A stretch of 64,000 nt of DNA from Caldilineaceae bacterium (GCA_022823185.1 JAJDXQ010000016.1:124001-188000); one strand, 5' to 3'; shown: positions 1 to 9,851, counted from the stretch's first letter. Notes: generated from the letters alone by a model not told the origin. A program made the numbers and translations.

Positions 1-59
1 GCACCACCCTGGTTGTGGACGGCGGTTATTCGATTATGGACCGGCAGTGGTCCGATTGA
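1..59 (+). CDS. Short-chain dehydrogenase/reductase, C-terminal end only
   Basis: The window opens inside this gene. The frame starts at base 3 and ends with TGA at 57-59, leaving 18 residues. They include VVDGGYS, the VDGG element found at the end of classical SDR enzymes; the complete SDR at 60392 ends in the same way with VDGGMM. Rossmann fold and active site lie outside the window, so no substrate can be proposed. The -35 element of the next promoter overlaps its stop codon. Confidence 0.7.
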   Translation, partial: TTLVVDGGYSIMDRQWSD

Positions 60-85
60 AACTGGTCCTTTGGATCGGGTATAAT
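56..85 (+). promoter_or_regulatory. Sigma70-type promoter for the Uma2-like/nitroreductase/EndoQ-UvrD genes
   Basis: TTGAAA (56-61) and a perfect TATAAT (80-85) are separated by 18 bases. Transcription would start near 92, giving a leader of about 30 nt that ends in AAGGAGG ahead of the ATG at 124. The -35 box overlaps the stop codon of the upstream SDR gene. Confidence 0.7.
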
Positions 86-123
86 GCGGGCGACGACACT
101 GATAAAGGGCAAGGAGGACTGCA

Positions 124-855
124 ATGGCTGTAACGTCGGCTGAACGCTCAACGACGGCTCCTCCAACGGAGGATGTGACGCCAGTTCCGCCTTTGAACAA
201 CGGCGACCGGCTAACGCGCGCCGATTTCGAACGCATCTACGAGGCCCATCCCGAGATTAAGAAGGCGGAACTCATTGAAGGAGTCGTCTATATGCCATCC
301 CCGGCACGTCATCGCGAACATGGAAAACCGCACTTCCACCTAATAAACTGGCTAGGCGCCTACAGCGTGGCAACGCCAGGCGTTGAAGGCAGTAACAACG
401 CTACGCTGCGCCTTGACTTCGAAAACGAGCCGCAGCCCGATGCGCTCCTGTTTCTGCCGCGGGAATCGGGCGGAACAGCCTGGGTGGGGGAGGACGGCTA
501 TCTGGAAGGCACGCCGGAGCTGATTGTCGAGGTGTCCGCGAGCAGCGCCAGCTATGATCTGAACCAGAAGAAACGGGCCTATGCCCGCAACGGGGCGCCG
601 GAGTACATCGTGTACCTGGCCTATGAGAAACGGGTAATCTGGCACTTTCTGCGTGACGGCGTATATGAGGAGCAGGAGGCCGATGCGGATGGCGTTCTCA
701 AGAGCGAACGTTTTCCGGGGCTCTGGCTTCTGCCGGATGCGCTTCTTTCCGGCGATCTGTCCCGTGTGTTGGAAACGCTGCAGAAGGGGCTGGCGTCGTC
801 TGAACACAAGGAATTTCAAGCCGCGCTCGCGCGGCGCATCGAGGAGGCCAAATGA
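124..855 (+). CDS. Uma2-family PD-(D/E)XK nuclease-like protein
   Basis: 243 residues. It matches the Uma2 family (formerly DUF820), proteins with a restriction-endonuclease-like fold whose cellular role is not settled. Visible family landmarks are an early ELIEG segment (49-53), PDALLF with D106, the core strand LIVEVSAS with E136, and DLNQKKRAY with K149/K150, followed by a GAPEYIVYL strand. These are the likely metal-binding and catalytic D, E and K. AAGGAGG lies 5 bases before the ATG, which supports the start. The gene ends in a 4-base ATGA overlap with the nitroreductase. The first 25 residues are Ser/Thr/Pro-rich and probably disordered. Confidence 0.8.
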   Translation: MAVTSAERSTTAPPTEDVTPVPPLNNGDRLTRADFERIYEAHPEIKKAELIEGVVYMPSPARHREHGKPHFHLINWLGAYSVATPGVEGSNNATLRLDFENEPQPDALLFLPRESGGTAWVGEDGYLEGTPELIVEVSASSASYDLNQKKRAYARNGAPEYIVYLAYEKRVIWHFLRDGVYEEQEADADGVLKSERFPGLWLLPDALLSGDLSRVLETLQKGLASSEHKEFQAALARRIEEAK

Positions 856-1517
856 ATCTCGCAATTCCGGAAAACCTGGCAGTCGTCGACCATTTGCTAA
901 CGACCACGCGTTCGGTGCGCAAGCGGCTGGACCTGAGTCGTCCTGTAGAGCGTGAAGTCATCGAGGCGTGTCTGGAGATTGCGGCCCAGGCCCCCAGCGG
1001 CAGCAACCGGCAGGGCTGGCACTTCGTGGTGGTAACCGACGGCGAGAAGAAGCGGTTCATCGCAGAACGGTACCGGAAGGCCTGGTACGGCTATAACGCG
1101 ACGCGCAGTGTGGGAGAAGGGCCGAACCTGACTGCGGATGAGAAGCAGATGCTGCGCGTGGTCAGCTCCGCCCAGTATCTGGCCGATAATTTGCAGGATG
1201 TGCCCGTTCTGGTGATTCCGTGCATCGAAGGCCGGCCGGAAGATGCCGCGCCGTCGTCACAGGCGGGCGTGTACGGCTCGATTCTGCCGGCCGCATGGTC
1301 GCTGATGCTGGCATTGCGCGCCAGGGGTCTGGGGTCTGCCTGGACGACGCTTCACCTGCAGTATGAGCAGGAGATCGCCGAGACGCTTGGCATCCCTGAC
1401 GGTATTTCCCAGGCCGCGCTGCTTCCTGTCGCTTACTTCAAGGGCGACGACTTTCGACCGGCCAGGAGGAAGCCGATGCGGGATCGAACCTATTGGAACG
1501 GCTGGCAGACAGAATGA
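852..1517 (+). CDS. Nitroreductase family protein
   Basis: 221 residues, a normal length for a single-domain FMN-dependent nitroreductase, which reduces nitro compounds, quinones or related acceptors with NAD(P)H. The N-terminal TRSVRKR (about 19-25) is the FMN-phosphate-binding arginine motif. APSGSNRQGWHF (about 47-58) and GLGSAWTT (about 156-163) are the two other flavin-contacting segments of the family. It overlaps the Uma2-like gene upstream and the helicase gene downstream by 4 bases each, so all three are probably translated from one transcript. The physiological substrate cannot be read from the sequence. Confidence 0.88.
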   Translation: MNLAIPENLAVVDHLLTTTRSVRKRLDLSRPVEREVIEACLEIAAQAPSGSNRQGWHFVVVTDGEKKRFIAERYRKAWYGYNATRSVGEGPNLTADEKQMLRVVSSAQYLADNLQDVPVLVIPCIEGRPEDAAPSSQAGVYGSILPAAWSLMLALRARGLGSAWTTLHLQYEQEIAETLGIPDGISQAALLPVAYFKGDDFRPARRKPMRDRTYWNGWQTE

Positions 1518-4500
1518 AACTGGTCGCTGACATACATCTCCACTCACACTATTCGCGTGCGACGAGCAAGAACCTGACCTTTGAGCACCTTTGGAAATGG
1601 GCGCAGCTCAAGGGCGTTCAGGTGGTCGCTTCGGGCGACATCGCCCATCCGGGCTGGCTGGAGGAGCTGCAAACGAAGTTGGCGCCGGCGGAAGAGGGCC
1701 TTTTTCAGCTGAAGCCAGAGTACGCCGCCGCGGTCGCGGAGGAAGTGCCTCCCTCCTGCAGGGGGCCTGTCCGATTCCTGATTGGGGGTGAGATCAGCAA
1801 CATCTACAAGCGGGATGATCAGACGCGCAAAGTACACAACATTGTCTTTGCGCCCTCGGTGGAGGCGACGACGGTTCTTCAGGCCGAACTGGAGAAGATC
1901 GGCAACATTCGCTCAGACGGGCGGCCGATCCTGGGATTGGACAGCCGCGACCTGCTGGAGATTGTGCTGGAGGTTGACGACCGCTGCCATCTTATCCCCG
2001 CGCATATATGGACTCCGTGGTTCTCCATCCTCGGCTCCAAGTCCGGTTTCGATTCCCTGGAGGCGTGTTTCGCCGATCTGACGCCCCACATCTTCGCGGT
2101 TGAGACGGGACTCTCCTCTGATCCACCGATGAACTGGCGCGTCTCGTGGCTGGACAGCTACACGCTCGTCTCCAATTCAGACGCCCACTCGCCACAGAAG
2201 CTGGCCCGCGAAGCGACGCTTTTCAACACCGAGTTGAGCTATGACGCCCTGTTTGACGCGCTGAAGAGCGGTGATCCCGAACGGTTCCTGGGAACCGTCG
2301 AGTTCTTTCCGGAGGAAGGCAAGTATCACCTGGACGGCCATCGCAAGTGCGGGGTCTGCTGGGAACCGGTGACGACAGTCGCGAATGAAGGGCGGTGCCC
2401 GGAGTGCGGCAAGCCCGTGACGGTCGGGGTCTATCACCGGGTTGAGGAGCTGGCCGACCGCGCGCCGGGTGCGCGGCCTCCCTCAGCGGCTCCCTTCACC
2501 AGTCTGATCCCGTTGCCGGAAGCGCTGAGCGAGATCATCGGCGTCGGGCCGAATTCCAAACGTGTACAGACCGAGTATCACCGTTTGCTGGGGCGGTTGG
2601 GGCCGGAGCTGGAGATATTGCGGGCGCTGCCATTGGAGGACATTTCGGTCGCGGGGGGGCCTGTGCTTGCGGAGGGCATTCGCCGGATGCGGGAAGGCAG
2701 TGTCGTTACACAGAGCGGCTACGACGGCGAATACGGTGTCATACGCATGTTCGATGGGGAGGCCGACCGGCTTTCATCATTTCAGCTAGGGATGTTTGCG
2801 AGCAAACCGGCCCCGGTGAAGGAGGTCGGAGGCGCGGCAGCAGAGAGTCGGGAAGCTCCTGGGAAAGAGGCGCCGGCCTTGGAGGTAGGGCAGGCAGAGA
2901 CGGGCGGAGAGAACGGTGTTCGGGAAGGTCGCGGGGTAGACGGCGGGACTGCTGAAGCGCAGTACAGTTTGCCCCTGGATGCCTTGTCTGAAAGGGATAG
3001 CCGCGCCAAGAAGCAGGGGGCTGGGGCCGCAGACGGACAAATGCAGGCCGGTTGGTTTGAAGAGCTCAATCCGGCGCAACGGGCCGCGGCCACTCACACC
3101 GGTTCCCCGCTGGCCATTGTGGCCGGGCCGGGCACGGGCAAGACGCGCACTTTGACCGTCCGGATTGCCCATCTGATCAAGAACCTGTCCGCGGTGCCGT
3201 CATCCATTCTTGCGATCACGTTTACGAACAGGGCGGCGGAGGAGATGCGAGAGCGGCTGGCCGCGCTGTTGGGCGGCGAAAGGATGCGGGAGATCACTGT
3301 CGGCACCTTTCACCAGCTGGGGGCCAGTCTGCTCAGGGAGTTCGGGGAGGCGGTCGGCGCGCCCCAAAACTTCATGATTCTCGCGGAGGCGGACCGGCAA
3401 TCGCTGTTGAAAAGGGCCTGTCCTGAGCTGTCTGCCAGGGAGCTGCGGCTGGCGTTGGCGGGGATTTCGGCGCGCAAGAATGGCCTTGCGGCGCCGGCGG
3501 AGAGGGGCGGGCCAGAGGCTGACGAAGAGATATGGGACCGTTTTCACGCCGCGCTGACAGAGGCCAACGCGCTGGATTTTGATGATTTGATCCTGCGGGC
3601 GGTCCAGTTGCTGCAGTCGGACGCAGCCGTCCTGCGAACGGTCCAGGCGCGCTTTCGCTGGATTTCGGTGGACGAGTTTCAGGATGTAAACGCGGCGCAG
3701 CACCGGCTGTTGCGCCTGCTTGCGGGGGCAGGCGCCGATCTCTGCGTGATCGGCGACCCGGACCAGGGGATATATGGCTTTCGAGGGGCGGATCACAGAT
3801 ATTTCCTTTCTTTTGAAGACGATTTTCCAGGGGGCAAACGTCTGTACCTGGAGCGCAACTACCGGTCGGCGCAGACGATTCTGGACGCAGCGATGCAGGT
3901 GATCTCCCGGAACGCCGATCACCAGGCGACCGAACTGATCGCGGACTTTTCAGAGCGGATCAAGCTGGACGTATACCGTGCCCCCACCGATCGGGCCGAA
4001 GCCGAACACGTGGTACACCAGGTCGAGCAGATGGTGGGCGGAGTCAGCTATTTCTCGCTGGATTCGGGGCGCGTTGGCGAGGACGGTTTGCCGGAGGCGT
4101 TTTCCTTTGGCGATTTCGCGGTCCTGTACCGCCTCAACGCGCAGGCCAGGCTGCTGGAAGAGGCTTTCGACCGGTCGGGGATCCCGTACGAGACGGTCGG
4201 CGGAAAGACGCTGGCGGAACAGAAGCCGGTTCGGGAGATCCTGGCGCTTCTCTGGCTGACGCAGGCGCCGGGGAACGCCGTCCATTGGAGGCGCGTTCTG
4301 ACGGAGGGCCGAGGCGCGTTCGGGGAAGGCGAGCTGGAGGCGCTGCTCAGCCGGATGGACACAGATGCCAGAGAAACGGGGCAAGAGGCAGGCTGGCGCA
4401 GGTTCATTGACGGAACAGCCAAGTTGGGCGTACAGAATAAGAGGCAGCGGGCACGGTTGGCAGAGACCGGACAGCTTCTGGACGTTCTGGCTGGGGCCTT

Positions 4501-5032
4501 CACCGCGCCCGTATCTGAACGGATCCGGGATGCCGCCGCGGGTTGGGAGCGGCTGCGGGGCACAGAATTCAGCGGCTCAGAAAAGGAGCTGGTCGCCCGG
4601 TTGGTTCGGAGGGCGGCGCCTTTTCGCGATCGTTTGCATGATTTCCTGACGATGATGGCGCTGCAGAGCGAGGGGGATCAGTACGAACGGCGGGGGGACA
4701 GGGTGACGCTCATGAGTCTCCACGCCTCAAAAGGGCTGGAGTTTGCGGTGGTTTTCATAGTCGGATGTGAAGCGGGTCTGCTCCCCTATCTGCCCGGAAA
4801 CCGCGTGGTCGACATAGAAGAGGAAAGGCGGCTGTTTTACGTGGGCATGACGCGGGCGCGGCGGCGGTTGGTTCTGACACATGCGGGCCGCCGCTTTCTG
4901 CACGGGCAGGCGATGGAAAACAGGCTTTCGGACTTTGTCAGCGACATTGAGGCGGCGCTGCAGGAGGTACGGCAGGCCGAGCCGCGCAAGGCGCGCGGGA
5001 GAGCCAAAGACCGGCAGCTGCGGTTGATATGA
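1514..5032 (+). CDS. EndoQ-like PHP nuclease fused to UvrD/PcrA-type DNA helicase
   Basis: 1172 residues from the ATG at 1514, which overlaps the nitroreductase stop (ATGA); an in-frame ATG at 1493 is less likely. Residues 1-300 form a PHP-type metal-dependent domain: HLHSH at 8-12, GDIAH at 41-45, GGEISN, a PAH motif and SNSDAHSP. A four-cysteine zinc knuckle follows (C279, C282, C295, C298). This order is that of endonuclease Q, which nicks DNA 5' of deaminated bases. After a low-complexity linker (about 430-510) comes a complete superfamily 1A helicase: GPGTGKT (538-544), ITFTNRAAEEM, GTFHQL, VDEFQD (D720, E721), GDPDQGIYGFRGAD, ERNYRS, SLHASKGLEF and YVGMTRAR. All helicase motifs look intact. 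I infer a single-chain repair enzyme that nicks at damage and unwinds from the nick. Confidence 0.88.
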   Translation: MKLVADIHLHSHYSRATSKNLTFEHLWKWAQLKGVQVVASGDIAHPGWLEELQTKLAPAEEGLFQLKPEYAAAVAEEVPPSCRGPVRFLIGGEISNIYKRDDQTRKVHNIVFAPSVEATTVLQAELEKIGNIRSDGRPILGLDSRDLLEIVLEVDDRCHLIPAHIWTPWFSILGSKSGFDSLEACFADLTPHIFAVETGLSSDPPMNWRVSWLDSYTLVSNSDAHSPQKLAREATLFNTELSYDALFDALKSGDPERFLGTVEFFPEEGKYHLDGHRKCGVCWEPVTTVANEGRCPECGKPVTVGVYHRVEELADRAPGARPPSAAPFTSLIPLPEALSEIIGVGPNSKRVQTEYHRLLGRLGPELEILRALPLEDISVAGGPVLAEGIRRMREGSVVTQSGYDGEYGVIRMFDGEADRLSSFQLGMFASKPAPVKEVGGAAAESREAPGKEAPALEVGQAETGGENGVREGRGVDGGTAEAQYSLPLDALSERDSRAKKQGAGAADGQMQAGWFEELNPAQRAAATHTGSPLAIVAGPGTGKTRTLTVRIAHLIKNLSAVPSSILAITFTNRAAEEMRERLAALLGGERMREITVGTFHQLGASLLREFGEAVGAPQNFMILAEADRQSLLKRACPELSARELRLALAGISARKNGLAAPAERGGPEADEEIWDRFHAALTEANALDFDDLILRAVQLLQSDAAVLRTVQARFRWISVDEFQDVNAAQHRLLRLLAGAGADLCVIGDPDQGIYGFRGADHRYFLSFEDDFPGGKRLYLERNYRSAQTILDAAMQVISRNADHQATELIADFSERIKLDVYRAPTDRAEAEHVVHQVEQMVGGVSYFSLDSGRVGEDGLPEAFSFGDFAVLYRLNAQARLLEEAFDRSGIPYETVGGKTLAEQKPVREILALLWLTQAPGNAVHWRRVLTEGRGAFGEGELEALLSRMDTDARETGQEAGWRRFIDGTAKLGVQNKRQRARLAETGQLLDVLAGAFTAPVSERIRDAAAGWERLRGTEFSGSEKELVARLVRRAAPFRDRLHDFLTMMALQSEGDQYERRGDRVTLMSLHASKGLEFAVVFIVGCEAGLLPYLPGNRVVDIEEERRLFYVGMTRARRRLVLTHAGRRFLHGQAMENRLSDFVSDIEAALQEVRQAEPRKARGRAKDRQLRLI

Positions 5033-5107
5033 GTCGCGACGGGGCTCGAGTCAACCTCCGCTCACACCGCGTCCCCTTCCTCTGTGGTCCTGCCTTCACC
5101 AGTTTTC

Positions 5108-6082
5108 TTACGGGTGTTCCCAGGCCGACGCCTCGTCGAGTGTCTCCATCTGCTCGTCAGTCAGGACCAGCTCCAAGGCCGCCAGACTTCCCTTCAGCTG
5201 TTCAACCGAATTGGCGCCGATGATGGGCGCGGTGATTCCTGGTTTGGCCAGAAGCCAAGCGAGCGAGACGGCCAGCGGCGCGGCGCCCAGTGCTCCGGCT
5301 ACGGCCCGCACAGCGTCCAGGGCTTTCCAACCGGCGTCGTTGAAGTAGCGACCGCGGACGCTTTCTGCGCGAACGCTGTCCGTATCGCGCGCGCTGCCGT
5401 ATTTGCCTGTCAGAAAGCCGCCGGCGAGCGGGCTGTACGGTATGATTCCCAGGCCGTGGGCCCGGCTGGCGTCGGCAAGTTCCCGCTCGAACTCGGCCCT
5501 GTGGACCAGGTTGTAATGGGGTTGGATCGAGTTGAAGCGCGCCAGACCTGACTTGTCGCTGGTCCAAAGCGCCTCCATCAAGCGCCAGGCCGGATAGTTG
5601 CTGCAGCCGATGTACCGCACTTTGCCTTGTTGCACCAGACGATCCAGCGCTTCCAGTGTTTCGTCGATGGGCGTTTCGGCGTCGAAGAAGTGGGTCTGAT
5701 AGAGGTCGATGGTATCGCTCTGCAGACGGCGGAGCGAGGCCTCGCAGGCTTCGAAAATGTGCTTGCGGCTCAGGCCCTGATCGTTTGGGCCCGGCCCCAT
5801 GGGGCCGCGTACTTTGGTGGCCACGATCATCTGGCTGCGGTTGGCTCGTGCCTGCATCCAACGGCCGATCAGTTCCTCGCTGACGCCGCCGGCGTTGCCT
5901 TCTACCCAGCGGCTGTAGATGTCGGCGGTGTCGATGAAATTGCCGCCTTCCTCAGCAAAGGCATCCATCACCGCGAAACTGGTCTTTTCGTCGGCGGTCC
6001 ATCCGAACTGCATCGATCCCAGACAGAGCGGCGATACTTTCAGCCCGGTGCGGCCGAGGCGCCGATATTTTCTCAAGCTCAT
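5108..6082 (-). CDS. Aldo/keto reductase
   Basis: 324 residues, the usual AKR (beta/alpha)8 length. The catalytic tetrad is visible: D51 and Y56 in IDTADIYS, K90 in VATKVRG, and H131 in [16 protein letters not shown] and the SLAWLL/IIGANS segments near the C-terminus match the cofactor-binding loop of AKR11/12-type enzymes (YajO, IolS and similar). It reduces carbonyls or oxidises alcohols of sugars or polyols with NADP(H); the substrate is not deducible. The ATG overlaps the SelB stop codon (ATGA), making it the last gene of a three-gene minus-strand unit. Confidence 0.9.
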   Translation of the reverse strand: MSLRKYRRLGRTGLKVSPLCLGSMQFGWTADEKTSFAVMDAFAEEGGNFIDTADIYSRWVEGNAGGVSEELIGRWMQARANRSQMIVATKVRGPMGPGPNDQGLSRKHIFEACEASLRRLQSDTIDLYQTHFFDAETPIDETLEALDRLVQQGKVRYIGCSNYPAWRLMEALWTSDKSGLARFNSIQPHYNLVHRAEFERELADASRAHGLGIIPYSPLAGGFLTGKYGSARDTDSVRAESVRGRYFNDAGWKALDAVRAVAGALGAAPLAVSLAWLLAKPGITAPIIGANSVEQLKGSLAALELVLTDEQMETLDEASAWEHP

Positions 6083-8010
6083 TGGTCAACTCCTGTGAGC
6101 ATTCTCTCATCCCCGGTGCGGCGGGTCACGCGGCGGGCGTCCAGCTCCTCCAGGAGCGCCTGCGCGTACTTGCGGCTGGTGTCAAGGAGGTCGCGCACGT
6201 CGGCAAGGGTAATTGACCCATTTGCCTGGGCAAGAGCGATGATTTTTTGCGTTGCGTCATCGAAATCCTCTTGGCGGAAGAGGACCGACCCTGGTAGGCG
6301 CAGGATCGTCTTCCGCTCGACAAGCGACTCCAGCAGGTCGGTATCACCGTCCAGCAACTTCAGTGTTTCGATGGCGTTGGGGGGACTGAACGGCGCATTG
6401 GAGAAGGAGCGCAGGACTCGGTTTACCGCCTGCTCCTGGCCGGCCGTATAGCGGACAGCATGGGAAGGCAGGCGGACCATGCCCTGGTCGTTTGCCAACA
6501 GGCCATCGGTTTCGGCTTGGGCTGCCAGATCGTTGAAAGCTCGTTGGGGCAGCTCCTTCCTGACGCGGCCAGCTCCGACCACTCTCAGGCGGCTGCGCGC
6601 TTCGCTATGGGGCATTCCCTGGCGGAGGGGATAGCGGCGGTGGAAATCGCCGAGGATCTGTTGCATGTCGGCGACGACCTGCTGGTAGGCCGAAGCGCTG
6701 ATCATGAGCCGGCGGCTGTCCAGACCTTGAATGAGCCCGACGTCGAGGAGTTGGCTGATTGCCTCCCCGGCGATCGCCTGGTCGAGACCGCTGGCGGCGA
6801 CCAGTTCCTGCTGCGAAAGGAGCGGGTCCCGCTCCAGGCTCTGCAGAATGATCTCATCCGGGCTGCCTTTGGCGAGAGTGTCCAGTTTTTCGATGACCGC
6901 GGGATCGAATCTTCGATAGCGGCGGCGGGGGTGCGGGTCGAGGATTTCCCCGCCCCCAAGCGTGACGCTGGGCGAGGGTTGGCGGAGAATGAACCGATCT
7001 CCGGCTGCGACGAGGATGGGACGTTCCAGACGCAGCTGCAGCCAACCTTCGTTCCCTGGCAGCAGTTCCTCGGCTGCCAGGAGCCGCACGTTCGCGGGCG
7101 TTTCTGAGGCGCCGCTGAACAGATCTACGGCCAAGTTGTGGCGCAGTGGTTTGGGTATGTCTGGCAGCAGCCTGAAGGAGACATCGATCAGCCGCGTCGC
7201 CCGCAGGGTTCCCGGAGTCACTGCGACTTGTCCGCGGCGGATCTGGTCGGTGGCGATGCCGCTGAGGTTGGCGGCGACGCGGCTGCCGGGCAGGGCGCGT
7301 TCGATGCTTTGATTGTGCGTTTGGAGGGCGCGGACGCGGGCGGAGGGCCCGTCGGGGAGAATCTCAACCGGCTCTCCGACTGAGAGATGGCCATCGCTCA
7401 GGGTACCGGTCACGATCGTACCGAAACCGGGCAGGCTGAAGATTCGGTCGATGGGAAGCCGGGGCCGGCCGCGATCGCGGCGGGGGGGCAGCTCCGTAAG
7501 CGCGTTTGCCAGCGCGGATCGCAGATTTTGCAGGCCGTCGCCGGTTTCAGCGCTGACGCGGACGATGGGCGCGCCTTCCAGGCTGGTGCCGTCCAGTATT
7601 TCCTGGATGTCCAACTCGATCAGTTCGAGCCACTCGGGCTCATCGATCAGGTCGGATTTCGTGAGGGCAACAAGGCCGTTGGGAATCGCGAGCAGGTCCA
7701 GAATGGCGAGGTGCTCGCGGGTCTGGGGCATGACCCCCTCGTCGGCGGCGATGACGAGAACGGCGGCATCGACGCTGCCGACGCCGGCCAGCATGTTCTT
7801 GATGAAGTCAATGTGGCCGGGCACATCGACGATACTGACGGACTCTTGCGCGCCGTCGGGCAGCGCCAGATCCATCCAGGCGAATCCGAGCACGATGGTG
7901 AGGCCGCGCCGCTTTTCTTCTTCCAGGCGGTCGGGGTGGCTTCCTGTCAGAGCCTGGACTAACGTCGACTTGCCGTGGTCGACATGGCCGGCGGTGGCGA
8001 TGACCCTCAT
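6079..8010 (-). CDS. selB: Selenocysteine-specific translation elongation factor SelB
   Basis: 643 residues. SelB is the GTPase that delivers Sec-tRNA to UGA codons marked by a SECIS hairpin. The GTP-binding motifs are clear: GHVDHGKS (8-15), RGLTI as switch I, DVPGH (62-66) and TKSD (117-120). EF-Tu-like beta barrels follow, then a C-terminal third that reads as consecutive winged helices, the SECIS-binding region. That C-terminal region and the early RGLTI spacing distinguish SelB from EF-Tu. It overlaps both neighbours by 4 bases: coiled-coil gene upstream, aldo/keto reductase downstream. No selA, selD, tRNA-Sec or recognisable selenoprotein gene is in this window, so they must lie elsewhere if the pathway works. 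Confidence 0.94.
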   Translation of the reverse strand: MRVIATAGHVDHGKSTLVQALTGSHPDRLEEEKRRGLTIVLGFAWMDLALPDGAQESVSIVDVPGHIDFIKNMLAGVGSVDAAVLVIAADEGVMPQTREHLAILDLLAIPNGLVALTKSDLIDEPEWLELIELDIQEILDGTSLEGAPIVRVSAETGDGLQNLRSALANALTELPPRRDRGRPRLPIDRIFSLPGFGTIVTGTLSDGHLSVGEPVEILPDGPSARVRALQTHNQSIERALPGSRVAANLSGIATDQIRRGQVAVTPGTLRATRLIDVSFRLLPDIPKPLRHNLAVDLFSGASETPANVRLLAAEELLPGNEGWLQLRLERPILVAAGDRFILRQPSPSVTLGGGEILDPHPRRRYRRFDPAVIEKLDTLAKGSPDEIILQSLERDPLLSQQELVAASGLDQAIAGEAISQLLDVGLIQGLDSRRLMISASAYQQVVADMQQILGDFHRRYPLRQGMPHSEARSRLRVVGAGRVRKELPQRAFNDLAAQAETDGLLANDQGMVRLPSHAVRYTAGQEQAVNRVLRSFSNAPFSPPNAIETLKLLDGDTDLLESLVERKTILRLPGSVLFRQEDFDDATQKIIALAQANGSITLADVRDLLDTSRKYAQALLEELDARRVTRRTGDERMLTGVDQ

Positions 8011-9317
8011 TCGTTGCGGCTATGGGATTGCTCACCAGAGACGATACCGGCCGTGCGGGGGGCGCTGTTGTTCTGGCGGGCGTACAGCTCGGCGGTGCGT
8101 CGCTGCTTTTGCCACTCTTCTTCCAGGTCTTTCATGGTATCGTCTCTCTCTTCGAGAGCAGACTGCAGACCGTCGAGCCAGAGCTGGGCGGCATTGATGT
8201 AACGGCCGCCATACTGTTCCTGCAATTTCCACAGGAGGCGCAGCATCTCCTCGTGTACGCGCAGATCGTGCAGGATGGGGGGGACATGTTCGAGGAGCTC
8301 CTTATTGCTCTTTTCCTGCTCCCTCCACAGGTGTTCTTGTCGGAGACTGTCGCGGCGGCTCCTCTTTTCGTATTCTTCTTGAAATTCCTCCATCTCGCGG
8401 CGCATTCGTTCTTCAGCGAGGCGCTGGAGTTCCTGCACCTGGACCTGATCGCGACGAAGGCTCTCCTGGAACTCAGGAATTGTGTTGGCCGTCCTGCGGG
8501 CCGTTTCTACGGTCTGGGCGAAGGATTGCAGACGCTCTTCATTCTTGGAGACAAGTGTTTTCTGGTCATCAATCGTCTCCTGCCAGCGGGTGAGAACCTG
8601 CAGCCGCTCGACGACCTCGACGCGCAGCCGCTCCATGAAGTGTTGCTGCTCTTCCCGGATTTCGGAGAAGACCGGGCGCCAGCGTTCGATCTCGGCGCTC
8701 ATACGACGGTCAGCGTCTTCAAGAATGGAGAATCGTCCGCTGAAGGCTTCGGTTCGTTTGAAGAGCTCAACCGTCTCTTGCTGAAGTTGGGTGATGCGTT
8801 TGGCGTCGCCGGTGCGCTGGTCGGCCAGAAAGGGAATCTGTCGAGTCCGTTCTTCGAGGTCTTTGACAAGCAGGTTGACCTGGTTCCGGCCCTCCATGAT
8901 CATATCGACCAGACGTTCTTCTTCGCCTTTGCGGGCTCCAATCGCTTCTTCAATGCGGCCGATGCGGGGTAGTTCGCGGCGGACCTCACTGATCTCGCGG
9001 GTAAGCGCCTCCCTGTCGGCGAGCCGTGCGCGTTCGTTTTCGCGCGCGAATTGGGCTTGACCTTCGTCGCTGCGGTCGATCATCAGGCCGAACTCCTGCT
9101 TGACGCTTTCGATCTGTTGCTCAAGCTGGGCAAACCGCCCCAATTGCGCGATTGTCGAAGCCAAACGTCCTTCCAGCTCTTGTATACGGCGGGCTTGTTC
9201 GACAATGTCACCGGCCTGGCTTTCGAGCTGTTGTTGCAGACGCGAGATTTCAGCCCGGTCGCGCCGGTGCTCCTCGTCGAGCCATGTAACCATCTGGGCT
9301 AGTTGGTCATTGTCCAT
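8007..9317 (-). CDS. Coiled-coil protein of unknown function
   Basis: 436 residues from the ATG at 9317; a GTG at 9344 in frame would add 9 residues. The chain is almost all charged heptad-like helix, rich in E, Q, R and L, with no membrane segment or signal peptide. A region near the C-terminus (HEEMLRLLWKLQEQYGGRY and after) looks more globular. I do not recognise a named family; SMC-like or myosin-like hits would be expected from composition alone. Its stop overlaps the selB ATG (ATGA), so it is probably the first gene of the selB transcript. A structural or scaffolding role is all that can be suggested. Confidence 0.7.
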   Translation of the reverse strand: MDNDQLAQMVTWLDEEHRRDRAEISRLQQQLESQAGDIVEQARRIQELEGRLASTIAQLGRFAQLEQQIESVKQEFGLMIDRSDEGQAQFARENERARLADREALTREISEVRRELPRIGRIEEAIGARKGEEERLVDMIMEGRNQVNLLVKDLEERTRQIPFLADQRTGDAKRITQLQQETVELFKRTEAFSGRFSILEDADRRMSAEIERWRPVFSEIREEQQHFMERLRVEVVERLQVLTRWQETIDDQKTLVSKNEERLQSFAQTVETARRTANTIPEFQESLRRDQVQVQELQRLAEERMRREMEEFQEEYEKRSRRDSLRQEHLWREQEKSNKELLEHVPPILHDLRVHEEMLRLLWKLQEQYGGRYINAAQLWLDGLQSALEERDDTMKDLEEEWQKQRRTAELYARQNNSAPRTAGIVSGEQSHSRNE

Positions 9318-9478
9318 TTTTCTTGCTTTCAGCGCACCCGGCACAGACCGATGCGCTCAGGTAGACAAACGAAACAGGCATACCGGTATTTCTGAACTCT
9401 GCAGCCTTTTGACTCCGGCACAAAGTCGGAATGCTTTACCTCTATCTGCCGGCTGCCAGGGCCGCTTCGGGAGCCTCA

Positions 9479-9487
9479 ATTATACCA
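9479..9487 (-). promoter_or_regulatory. Extended -10 promoter for the coiled-coil/selB/AKR unit
   Basis: On the minus strand the sequence reads TGGTATAAT, a perfect -10 with the TGn extension. No good -35 is found 16-19 bases upstream, which extended -10 promoters tolerate. Transcription would start near 9472, about 155 nt before the ATG at 9317. Confidence 0.4.
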
Positions 9488-9668
9488 TTTGGAGCAGGGC
9501 AGAGAAAACGGGACGGACCAGGTGGGCACAGTCCAGAATTGGCGACGAGTCTGCAGCTCCCTCTGGCAAGTAGCACTGATTCCTGCAGTTCGCTTCTTGC
9601 AATCAACCCCCGTCAGGGCTGCATCGGACACCTTATTTGATCGTCGGAGGGCCGCGGGGGGCACGGAA

Positions 9669-9689
9669 AAGGGCAGAGGAACTGCGGGG
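9669..9689 (+). repeat. Dispersed intergenic repeat A, copy 1
   Basis: A 21-base stretch here matches 33584-33604 with a single mismatch (core GGAACTGCGGGG). Looser relatives occur near 25820, 43027 and 51047, all but one in intergenic DNA. It contains a short GCAG/CTGC inverted pair. Function unknown. Confidence 0.45.
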
Positions 9690-9755
9690 GTAGGGCGCGA
9701 GGGCCGTGTTGGCGTCTCAGGTTGGTGGCATGTTTCTGGGCGGAGGGGCTTGGAC

Positions 9756-9772
9756 GCCCACAAGGGGCGCCC
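9756..9772 (+). repeat. Dispersed intergenic repeat B, copy 1
   Basis: GCCCACAAGGGGCGCCC occurs here and, identically, at 51139-51155; both are followed by a short ACAGGGG-type tail. The element is partly self-complementary. Only two copies are in the window. Confidence 0.5.
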
Positions 9773-9851
9773 AAACAGGGGGTGGCAGGACTGGTTGAGT
9801 TGTGTGGAGCGTCCCTGTGATGTCCCCCGTTTATTGCGTGTGAATCAAAGC

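Larger units (their letters stand above)
9318..9851. other. Intergenic region between the selB unit and the enolase gene
   Basis: 534 bases with no convincing gene. It holds an extended -10 promoter for the selB unit (9479-9487) and copies of two dispersed intergenic repeats (9669-9689 and 9756-9772). An open frame runs through on the plus strand but is the antisense shadow of the enolase gene. Confidence 0.5.
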
